64,000 nucleotides of DNA from Streptomyces monomycini. GTDB lineage: Bacteria > Actinomycetota > Actinomycetes > Streptomycetales > Streptomycetaceae. Every line of letters starts with the position of its first letter. Within the stretch, counting starts at the first letter, position 1. Of the stretch, positions 58,068 through 64,000 are shown piece by piece. Under the pieces are notes generated by a model. That model had not been told where the DNA came from. It searched no databases and saw only the letters and a list, made by a program, of their open reading frames with translations. The translations under genes were made by a program, and so were the position numbers. The stretch spans positions 124,001 to 188,000 of the forward strand of contig NZ_JAFIQY010000009.1 of NCBI RefSeq assembly GCF_022271435.1. Direction: 5' to 3'.

Positions 58068-59111
58068 TCAGGCCGCGTCGGCGCCCTTGCGTCGGCGAAC
58101 GGTGAACACCGCGCCCGCACCGACGGCGACCGCCGCCGCACCCGACAGCGCGAGGGCCGGCAGCCCGGAGGACGCGCCGGTCTCGGCCAGCCTCCCGGTG
58201 ACCGGCAGCTGCGCTTGCTGCTTCTTCGACCAGCCCTGCGGGGAGGGATGGTTGGGGCGGGTGCCGGGCCGCCCCTGGGCGTCCGGCACGTGTCCCGGCG
58301 GGGTGCTGCCGGCGGGCACGATGTCGAACGGGTAGTCGGCGGATTCGGAGAAGCCGCACTTCAAGTCCGCGTTCAGGTACCAGCCCACGCTGACCGCGCC
58401 GCCGTAGCCGGCGGGCGTCCCGGCGTCCGCCTTCAGCCGCAGCTTGGCCTCCGCGTACTCTCCGGGCCGCAGGCCGTCGGCGTCACCGATCGAGGCGAAG
58501 TAGCCGTCGCCCTCCTCCGGGCCCGCGACCGGCTTCCACTGCCCCGTCGCCGCGTCGAACCATTCGAGCGTCAGGTGCTGGGAGACATCGTCGCCGGTCT
58601 CGTCGTCCAGCGCGAAGACCTGCGCGAATGCCTGTACGGACAGGATGTGCCCGGTGGAGGTGTTGGTGGCGCGGTAGGTGAAGTCCACCCACCCGGACCC
58701 GGCGACGAGCTTGCTGGGCAGGCCGCGCAGTTCGGCCTTGACCGACCGCTCGCTCGACCAGTCCTTGCACTCCGGGGTGGCGGAAGGGGTGGCCGGCGTG
58801 CCCGGCTCCGCGTTCTTCCCCGGGCGCGCCCCCTCGGGCGGGGCCGGTGCGGCGGTCTTCGGCCCGCCCTCGCCCTGCGGCGGCTTGCCGCTCTCACCGG
58901 GCGCGGGGGAGCCGGAGGTCTCGGACGCGCCGGGCGTCGGCGTCGCGGTCGCGGTCGCGGTCGGTGTGGCGGTGGCGGTGGCGGTGGTCGCGCTGGCCGT
59001 CGGCGCCTGCCCGGGCGTCTCGGCGGCGTACGCGGCGGGGGCCGCCAGCAGGGCGGCAGGGGCGGTGGCGGCCGTCGCGGCGACGGCGGCCAGGGCACGG
59101 CGGAGCTTCAT
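58068..59111 (-). CDS. Sortase-anchored cell-surface protein with LAETG sorting signal
   Basis: 347 residues from ATG 59111, with GAGAGG upstream. A signal peptide (about 1-29, AAPAAYAA) is followed by a Thr/Ala/Pro/Glu-rich low-complexity stalk. A globular domain with two cysteines (CKDW and LKCGFSE) covers about residues 120-280. The C-terminus has two overlapping candidate sorting motifs, LPVTG 302-306 and LAETG 308-312, then a hydrophobic helix and RRRKG. Streptomyces class E sortases use LAxTG, so LAETG is probably the real one. The function of the exposed domain is unknown. Confidence 0.9.
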   Translation of the reverse strand: MKLRRALAAVAATAATAPAALLAAPAAYAAETPGQAPTASATTATATATPTATATATPTPGASETSGSPAPGESGKPPQGEGGPKTAAPAPPEGARPGKNAEPGTPATPSATPECKDWSSERSVKAELRGLPSKLVAGSGWVDFTYRATNTSTGHILSVQAFAQVFALDDETGDDVSQHLTLEWFDAATGQWKPVAGPEEGDGYFASIGDADGLRPGEYAEAKLRLKADAGTPAGYGGAVSVGWYLNADLKCGFSESADYPFDIVPAGSTPPGHVPDAQGRPGTRPNHPSPQGWSKKQQAQLPVTGRLAETGASSGLPALALSGAAAVAVGAGAVFTVRRRKGADAA

Positions 59112-59922
59112 CGTGAAGACCTCTCGGAGCCGAAGTGCCGTGAGCACGGCACCGGTTCGGGACGGGCCGTCGCGGTGGGGCGCGGGATGGCCGGGCGGTT
59201 GCAGATACTGACCGGCCATGAGCGGAAAAGGTTGCACGCCCGGGCCCGAGTGCCGCGAGTGACGCCGGAATCCTCGCGCGGCGCCTGTCCCCGTACACAG
59301 CGAAGGGCCCCGGGACGCCGCCCGCGAGGGGGGTGCGGACGGCCGCGGGGCCCTTGGCTTTCGGCGCCGGCGTCAGGGCAGCGTCGGCGCCGAGGAAGCG
59401 GCGCCGGGGGGGGGGATGGCGCCGCTGGCTCTCAAGTTGTCCGGGGAGGGGAACCCCACGATCGCGGCCTCGGCCGCCTGCCGGCGCCGGTGGCTCCGGC
59501 GTCCGTACGCCGTACGGCGGTCCGGACCGCCGACGGCTGCCGTCTCCCGCTCGGGGCACGGCGTGCCGCTTTCACCGCCACGCTCCGGGCACGGTGTGCC
59601 GCTCTTCTGCATCGTGCTGGACGCGCCTCATCCGGCGCAACCGTTTCGACCGGATGCGGTCGGCCCCGGGCGTCCCCAGGACCGACCGCCCCATCGGATG
59701 TGACCGGGCTGCTGTCCCCTGCTGACCGGTCACGGCACCGTAGCGAGGTCCCACGACGCGGACCGCTCCAAGTCGGTCGGCGTCTCATCGCTCCGGTGGA
59801 TCCGCCCACGGGCGGCGTCTACGCGTAGTCCTGCAGACCGCACCTGGCTGGCGTGGCATCCGGAACAACGAAGTGCGGCGGGGGCCGTCACGGCGCCGTA
59901 CGGGTGAGTCGCCGCCCACGGG
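59112..59922. other. Long spacer between sortase-substrate gene and chorismate mutase gene
   Basis: 811 bp. It holds a 10-bp AAGGGCCCCG/CGGGGCCCTT stem (59303-59312 with 59346-59355), a run of ten G (59406-59415), and two 13-bp palindromes 33 bp apart (59555-59567 and 59588-59600). Short open frames are present on both strands, but none has a ribosome site or a domain I know. Confidence 0.45.
59555..59600. promoter_or_regulatory. Two GGCAC-N3-GTGCC palindromes in direct repeat
   Basis: GGCACGGCGTGCC (59555-59567) and GGCACGGTGTGCC (59588-59600) lie 33 bp apart centre to centre, about three helical turns, inside a longer imperfect direct repeat. This is an operator-like arrangement. The target could be the leftward sortase-substrate gene 440 bp away. 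Confidence 0.4.
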
Positions 59923-60306
59923 TCAGACCCGGCCGCGGCACAGCTCCAGCAGCGTCATGGCGAGGGCGGTGCCGGGCCGGCCGAGCTGCCCCCGGTAGTG
60001 CTCCAGCACCTCCATCTCGCGCGACAGGTTCACCCGGCGCCCGCCGGAGCCGATGCGCTCGCGCTGGATCACGGCCGAGACAGCCATCCGTTCCTGGACC
60101 AGGCCGATGATCCGGCCGTCGAGATCGTCGATCCGCCCGCGGGCGTCCGTGATCACCCCGGCCGCCGCCTCGGTGCGCGCGCCGGTGTCGGGCTTCACCG
60201 TGGCCCTGCCCGAGCCCGAGCCCGAGCCCGAGCCCATGGCCCTGTCCGCCGTGGCCTTGGCCACAGGAACCGCCGCCGGGTCCGTGACCGCCTGGATACC
60301 GCTCAT
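59923..60306 (-). CDS. Chorismate mutase (AroQ class)
   Basis: 127 residues from ATG 60306, with AGGAG 8 bases upstream. After a 45-residue Ala/Gly/Ser linker, the AroQ helical core reads RGRIDDLDGRIIGLVQERMAVSAVIQRERI (the active-site Arg and Lys/Arg positions lie here), then VNLSREMEVLEHYRGQLG. It converts chorismate to prephenate for Phe and Tyr synthesis. There is no fused dehydratase or dehydrogenase. It is preceded by a leader peptide and a terminator/antiterminator pair, so expression is probably controlled by attenuation according to Phe/Tyr supply. Confidence 0.9.
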   Translation of the reverse strand: MSGIQAVTDPAAVPVAKATADRAMGSGSGSGSGRATVKPDTGARTEAAAGVITDARGRIDDLDGRIIGLVQERMAVSAVIQRERIGSGGRRVNLSREMEVLEHYRGQLGRPGTALAMTLLELCRGRV

Positions 60307-60374
60307 GTCCGTCACTCCTACGGATCATGACCCCGCAGCCGCCGTCCGCACCGCCTACGGCCCGCCGCCCACGG

Positions 60375-60415
60375 AAAAAAACCGAGCGCCCCGGGCCTGT
60401 ACCGGCCCGGGGCGC
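60375..60415 (-). promoter_or_regulatory. Attenuator terminator upstream of chorismate mutase
   Basis: On the minus strand a perfect 12-bp stem (60415-60404 with 60397-60386, 6-base loop) is followed after CTCGG by seven T (60381-60375), a rare true intrinsic terminator for this genome. ACCGGCCCG in the leader coding region (60474-60466) is exactly complementary to CGGGCCGGT in the 5' arm and loop (60409-60401) and could form the competing antiterminator. Confidence 0.8.
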
Positions 60416-60438
60416 CTGGGAAGTCGCTCGTCAGTTGA

Positions 60439-60510
60439 TCAAGCAGCACGACCATGGCAGCCGGACGGGCCGGTGCCATAGGTAAAGATGAAGGTCAGCT
60501 GCTTGTACAT
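60439..60510 (-). CDS. Leader peptide of the chorismate mutase attenuator
   Basis: 23 residues, MYKQLTFIFTYGTGPSGC then HGRAA. Tyr2, Phe7, Phe9 and Tyr11 are the end products of the pathway, and the codons TTT and TAT are rare in this genome. CATACT (minus strand, 60523-60518) is a near-consensus -10 hexamer 7 bases before ATG 60510, so the leader is probably leaderless. A hairpin in codons 12-19 (GGC.CCGG/CCGG..GCC) would sequester the antiterminator arm when translation is not stalled. Stalling at FIFTY for lack of charged Phe or Tyr tRNA should shift pairing toward read-through. Confidence 0.75.
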   Translation of the reverse strand: MYKQLTFIFTYGTGPSGCHGRAA

Positions 60511-60580
60511 GGCGCTCAGTATGAGCCCGTTAGAATCGAAAGTCCAACCCCTGCACCACCACCGCCGGAAGGCCGCCGAA

Positions 60581-62167
60581 GTGCCATCAGCGTCACCTGC
60601 TGCCGCCCCCGACGTCGTCCTGGTAGTCGACTTCGGCGCGCAGTACGCCCAGCTCATCGCCCGCCGCGTACGCGAGGCCCGGGTCTACAGCGAGATCGTC
60701 CCGTCCACCATGCCGGTGTCCGAGATGCTCGCCAAGAACCCCAAGGCGATCATCCTCTCCGGCGGCCCGTCGTCGGTCTACGCCGAGGACGCGCCCAGCC
60801 TGGACCGTGCCCTGTTCGAGGCCGGGGTCCCGGTCTTCGGCATGTGCTACGGCTTCCAGCTCATGGCCACCACCCTCGGCGGCACGGTCGACAACACCGG
60901 CGCCCGGGAGTACGGCCGTACCGACCTGCACGTCTCCAAGAACGCCTCGACCCTCTTCGAGGGCACCCCGGCCGAGCAGCCCGTGTGGATGTCGCACGGC
61001 GACGCCTGCTCCGCCGCGCCCGAGGGCTTCACCGTCACGGCCTCCACCGACATGGTCCCGGTCGCCGCCTTCGAGAACGACGAGAAGAAGCTGTACGGCG
61101 TGCAGTACCACCCCGAGGTGATGCACTCCACGCACGGTCAGCAGGTCCTGGAGCACTTCCTCTACCGGGGAGCGGGCATCGAGCCGGTGTGGACCACCAC
61201 CAACGTCGTCGACGAGCAGGTCGCGGCCATCCGTGAGCAGGTCGGCAGCGCGCGGGCGATCTGCGGCCTGTCCGGCGGCGTGGACTCCGCGGTGGCCGCC
61301 GCCCTCGTCCAGAAGGCCATCGGTGACCAGCTGACCTGCGTCTACGTTGACCACGGCCTGATGCGCAAGGGCGAGACCGAGCAGGTCGAGAAGGACTTCG
61401 TGGCCGCCACCGGCGTCCAGCTGAAGGTCGTCGACGCCTCGGAGCGCTTCCTGAAGGCGCTGGCCGGCGTCTCCGACCCGGAGCAGAAGCGGAAGATCAT
61501 CGGCCGCGAGTTCATCCGGGTCTTCGAGCAGGCCCAGGCGGAGATCGTCGCCGAGTCCGGTGCGGCAGGCGAGCCCGTGAAGTTCCTGGTCCAGGGCACG
61601 CTCTACCCGGACATCGTGGAGTCCGGCGGCGGCACCGGCACCGCGAACATCAAGTCCCACCACAACGTCGGCGGCCTCCCCGAGGACCTGGAGTTCGAGC
61701 TCATCGAGCCGCTCCGCCAGCTCTTCAAGGACGAGGTCCGCGCGGTCGGCGCCGAGCTGGGCCTGCCGGACGAGATCGTCCAGCGCCAGCCCTTCCCCGG
61801 CCCCGGCCTGGGCATCCGCATCGTCGGCGAGGTCACCCGCGAGCGCCTGGACCTGCTGCGCGAGGCCGACGCCATCGCCCGCGAGGAACTGACCGCGGCC
61901 GGCCTGGACCGTGAGATCTGGCAGTGCCCGGTGGTCCTCCTCGCCGACGTCCGCTCCGTCGGCGTCCAGGGCGACGGCCGCTCCTACGGCCACCCGATCG
62001 TGCTGCGCCCGGTCTCCTCCGAGGACGCGATGACCGCGGACTGGACCCGTATGCCGTACGACGTCCTGGCCCGCATCTCCACCCGCATCACCAACGAGGT
62101 CGCCGACGTCAACCGCGTCGTCCTCGACGTGACCAGCAAGCCCCCGGGCACCATCGAGTGGGAGTGA
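60581..62167 (+). CDS. guaA: GMP synthase (glutamine-hydrolysing)
   Basis: 528 residues from GTG 60581, with GGAAGG 8 bases upstream. The class I glutamine amidotransferase domain has the nucleophile Cys in VFGMCYGFQLM and His/Glu in QYHPEVMHS. The ATP-pyrophosphatase domain starts with the P-loop GLSGGVDSAVAAAL, and the GMP synthase C-terminal dimerisation domain ends in KPPGTIEWE. It converts XMP to GMP. TAGAAT at 60531-60536 is a probable -10 element. Its promoter overlaps that of the divergent chorismate mutase leader. Confidence 0.98.
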   Translation: MPSASPAAAPDVVLVVDFGAQYAQLIARRVREARVYSEIVPSTMPVSEMLAKNPKAIILSGGPSSVYAEDAPSLDRALFEAGVPVFGMCYGFQLMATTLGGTVDNTGAREYGRTDLHVSKNASTLFEGTPAEQPVWMSHGDACSAAPEGFTVTASTDMVPVAAFENDEKKLYGVQYHPEVMHSTHGQQVLEHFLYRGAGIEPVWTTTNVVDEQVAAIREQVGSARAICGLSGGVDSAVAAALVQKAIGDQLTCVYVDHGLMRKGETEQVEKDFVAATGVQLKVVDASERFLKALAGVSDPEQKRKIIGREFIRVFEQAQAEIVAESGAAGEPVKFLVQGTLYPDIVESGGGTGTANIKSHHNVGGLPEDLEFELIEPLRQLFKDEVRAVGAELGLPDEIVQRQPFPGPGLGIRIVGEVTRERLDLLREADAIAREELTAAGLDREIWQCPVVLLADVRSVGVQGDGRSYGHPIVLRPVSSEDAMTADWTRMPYDVLARISTRITNEVADVNRVVLDVTSKPPGTIEWE

Positions 62168-62195
62168 CCCCCTCGTAGGTCCCCCGCACCAGGTC

Positions 62196-62241
62196 AACGC
62201 CGCAGCCGTCGCTCATCAGTTTGAGCGGCGGCTGCGGCGTT
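62196..62241. terminator. Strong terminator after guaA
   Basis: A 20-bp stem (62196-62215 with 62222-62241) with one T-G pair and a 6-base loop lies 28 bp after the guaA stop. It is the most stable simple hairpin I found in the window. No T-run follows. Confidence 0.85.
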
Positions 62242-62296
62242 GTCGGTGGGTACGCTGGCCGTACGCGCGAGACTCCGTCGCATGGGAGCAAGCATG

Positions 62297-62920
62297 ATGA
62301 GTGCCGCATCCGAAGACGAGCAGGACTGGGACTACGAGCGGTACGCGCAGTGCACCTATCCCGTTCCGCCGCCCGGAGGCTGGACTGCGGACGCCCTTGA
62401 CCAGCTCCCCCATCTGCCCAGGCACACTGAGCTGATCGACGGGAGTCTCGTCTTCGTGAGTCCGCAAACCCTTTTCCATTTGCGAGCCATGCGACTCCTG
62501 GAGTGGGCCTTGGTGGCCCAGGCGCCGGACGGTCTTGACGTCTTGCGTGAGTTCAGCGTGAAACTGGACGAGCGCAACCGTCCGGAGCCTGACGTCCTGG
62601 TGGTCCCGCTCGGCGCCGAGGTCGGGCCGCGACAGACTTACCTCAAGCGGCCGGAGGACGTCATCCTGGCGGTGGAGGTCGTCTCGCGAGACTCCGTCGC
62701 ACGTGACCGGGACGCAAAGCCCCGCAAGTACGCCGCCCACGGCATCCGGCACTTCTGGCGGGTGGAGGAAGGCAGTGAGGGTTTCCCGGTGGTGTACGTC
62801 TACGAACTCGACCCCGCCACCCGGGCGTACGTCCCCACGGGAATCCACCACAACCGCCTCAAGCTCACCGAGCCCTTCGCCTTGGACATCGACCTCACCG
62901 CCATCGGCCCGCGCCGATGA
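62297..62920 (+). CDS. Uma2-family (DUF820) putative nuclease, first copy
   Basis: 207 residues from ATG 62297, with GGAGC 7 bases upstream (ATG 62294 and 62282 also possible). Uma2 motifs are intact: ELIDGSLVFVSPQT, RPEPDVLVVPLGAE, ILAVEVVSRDSVARDRDAKPRKYAAHGIRHFWRVE. The fold is a PD-(D/E)xK nuclease, with the PD and E-V core residues present. The biological role of this large Streptomyces family is unknown. It ends with CGA TGA C, and a second copy begins in the +1 frame at that point. Confidence 0.87.
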   Translation: MSAASEDEQDWDYERYAQCTYPVPPPGGWTADALDQLPHLPRHTELIDGSLVFVSPQTLFHLRAMRLLEWALVAQAPDGLDVLREFSVKLDERNRPEPDVLVVPLGAEVGPRQTYLKRPEDVILAVEVVSRDSVARDRDAKPRKYAAHGIRHFWRVEEGSEGFPVVYVYELDPATRAYVPTGIHHNRLKLTEPFALDIDLTAIGPRR

Positions 62921-63506
62921 CCATGACCCCAGGCCCTCCCGGCCCTCGCCGGTACCGCCGCCGGACGGCTGCACCGTCCACGACCTGCTGTCGCCGCCCG
63001 ACACCCCCGCACACATCGAACTGATCGACGGATGGCTGTGGTCCGACGGACCGCAGCAGCTCGTCCACAGCGTCATGACCGGCCTCCTGACCGCCGGGCT
63101 CCGCGGTACCGCGCCGCCCGCCCTGAGGGTGCGGCGTCAGATGACCGTGGTGATCGACGAGCACAACGCTCCCGAGCCGGACGTCACGGTCGTGCGGGCC
63201 GCGGCGGTGCGGGGCGCAGACCAGCTGCGTTTCCGCGTGCGGGATGTGCTGCTCGCCGTCCAGGTGGTCTCCCCGGTGTCCGGGGCGCGGCACCGTGACA
63301 CCAAGCCGCGCACGTACGCCGAAGCGGCAATCCCTTACTTCTGGCGGGTCGAGACGGCGGGTGCTGACGATCACCTGGTGGCGTACGCCTTCGAGCTGGA
63401 CCCCGAGGCGCGTGCGTACCACCCTGTCGGCACCTTTCGGGAGCGGGTGACGCTCGGTGCCCCCTTCGCCCTCGACATCGATCTCACCGCGATCGATCGC
63501 TGGTGA
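62919..63506 (+). CDS. Uma2-family putative nuclease, second copy without a normal start codon
   Basis: Homology to the first copy begins right at its stop codon (DHDPRPSRPSPVPPPDG against DYERYAQCTYPVPPPGG) and runs to the end, but in the +1 frame and without ATG or GTG. The first in-frame ATG (63075) would delete about 50 residues. The core Glu is replaced: LAVQVVSPVSGARHRDTKPRTYAEAAIPYFWRVE has Gln where copy one has Glu, so catalysis is doubtful. It is either translated by frameshift or coupling, a 5'-damaged gene, or affected by a sequence error. Confidence 0.6.
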   Translation, partial: DHDPRPSRPSPVPPPDGCTVHDLLSPPDTPAHIELIDGWLWSDGPQQLVHSVMTGLLTAGLRGTAPPALRVRRQMTVVIDEHNAPEPDVTVVRAAAVRGADQLRFRVRDVLLAVQVVSPVSGARHRDTKPRTYAEAAIPYFWRVETAGADDHLVAYAFELDPEARAYHPVGTFRERVTLGAPFALDIDLTAIDRW

Positions 63507-63609
63507 ACGTTGACGCGTGCGTGCGGTGACGGCGAGCTGGATCACTCGGAGCTGTTGCGCGGCGTGCGGCGGCTCAGCGGTATGAGGAGTTCGCGTAGGA
63601 CTCGTCTGC

Positions 63610-64000
63610 TCAGGACGGGGCCGACGTGCGCGCGCCGTAGCGGAGGCCGTCGACGAGGAGGGTGACCATCTGCTGGGCGGGGTCGTTGTCGTCCTCGGCG
63701 GCGGGCAGGGCCAGGTTGGCCACGGCGCGCAGCAGGTCTTCGGAGTCCAGGTCCAGGTCGGAGCGGATGTGCCCGGCGCTCGCCGCGGCGTCGAGGAGGG
63801 CGCTGAGGACGGGCACGAAGCGCTGCTGGAAGTAGCCGGGCAGGCTGTCGAAGGCCGGGTCGCCGGAGTGCAGTGCGGAGCTGAGGCCGCGCTTCGTGGC
63901 GATGAAGCCCGCGAAGCGCTGGAGCCAGCGGGCGAGCGCGTCGACCGGTCCGTACTCGGCCATGAGGGACGGGGCGGCGTCGGCGCAGGCGTCGACCTCG
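63610..64000 (-). CDS. TetR-family regulator, C-terminal part (start beyond right edge)
   Basis: The frame is open to the window edge. The visible 130 residues (VDACADAAPSLMAEYGPVDALARWLQRFAGFIATKRGL, then SALLDAAASAGHIRSDLDLDSEDLLRAVANLALP, GLRYGARTSAPS) form a TetR ligand-binding domain of the kind that follows an N-terminal HTH. The internal ATG 63963 is not the start. The ligand and targets are unknown. Confidence 0.82.
   Translation of the reverse strand, partial: EVDACADAAPSLMAEYGPVDALARWLQRFAGFIATKRGLSSALHSGDPAFDSLPGYFQQRFVPVLSALLDAAASAGHIRSDLDLDSEDLLRAVANLALPAAEDDNDPAQQMVTLLVDGLRYGARTSAPS

Noticed and set aside
59333..59828. Several 60-130-codon frames in the chorismate mutase/surface-protein spacer
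   Set aside because: No ribosome sites, no domain, and their repeats follow from the duplicated palindromes.
1..64000. tRNA genes, rRNA, CRISPR arrays, insertion sequences, prophage or integrative element
   Set aside because: None recognised by eye; no transposase, integrase or direct-repeat-flanked element is apparent.

Overview
The window is chromosomal DNA from a Streptomyces or a close relative. The base composition is very GC-rich, third codon positions are almost always G or C, GTG starts are common, and many genes look leaderless. The gene families are typical of the genus: a DmdR1-type iron regulator, an NsdA-like TPR regulator, a UPF0309 SIS protein, a WYL regulator, an LAxTG sortase substrate and an M64 peptidase. 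I saw no rRNA, tRNA, CRISPR array, insertion sequence or prophage. The order acyl-CoA carboxylase, cinnamate/coumarate-CoA ligase, citrate synthase-like, pdxH, UPF0309, dmdR1 matches, from memory, the SCO4380-SCO4394 neighbourhood of S. coelicolor.

Layout. 1-5.7 kb: an acyl-CoA catabolic operon (biotin carboxylase cut by the left edge, acyl-CoA dehydrogenase, aryl/acyl-CoA ligase, enoyl-CoA hydratase, TetR regulator). 5.7-9.5 kb: WYL regulator divergent from a VOC protein, a citrate synthase-like gene and pdxH. 9.6-16.7 kb: PAS-GAF protein, UPF0309 SIS protein, dmdR1, an 18-copy 15-bp minisatellite, a hydrolase behind a LexA-like box, and an SDR epimerase. 16.7-28.3 kb: decayed coding sequence, an ABC-2 type exporter, a primase-like protein, an NsdA-like regulator, a very Gln/Pro-rich membrane protein, and a serine hydrolase/MerR pair.

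The most striking part is 28.3-41.6 kb. Two divergent operons face each other across a near-consensus DtxR/DmdR iron box (37854-37872). Rightward run an IroB-like glycosyltransferase, a Fes/IroD-like trilactone esterase and a siderophore-binding lipoprotein. Leftward run an IroC-like 1217-residue fused ABC exporter, a complete dTDP-L-rhamnose type set (rmlA, rmlB, rmlD, rmlC) and two FecCD permeases, with most starts and stops overlapping. The logic resembles the enterobacterial salmochelin (iro) locus, rebuilt in an actinomycete with its own deoxysugar supply: glycosylate a catecholate siderophore, export it, re-import the ferric form, and cleave it. I infer a deoxyhexosyl, perhaps rhamnosyl, siderophore. 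No siderophore synthetase and no importer ATPase lie in the window. The probable regulator of the iron box, dmdR1, is in the window 24 kb away, behind a DasR-like (dre) site.

41.6-64 kb: an amino-acid-type binding lipoprotein, purU, an ECF sigma factor with an anti-sigma/MDMPI fusion, a STAS protein, a two-component system, an M64 metallopeptidase, a Ser/Thr kinase, succinate-semialdehyde dehydrogenase, a GMC oxidoreductase and a sortase-anchored protein. Next come a chorismate mutase with a well-formed leader-peptide attenuator, guaA with a strong terminator, two Uma2 genes (the second without a start codon and with an altered core residue), and a TetR gene cut by the right edge.
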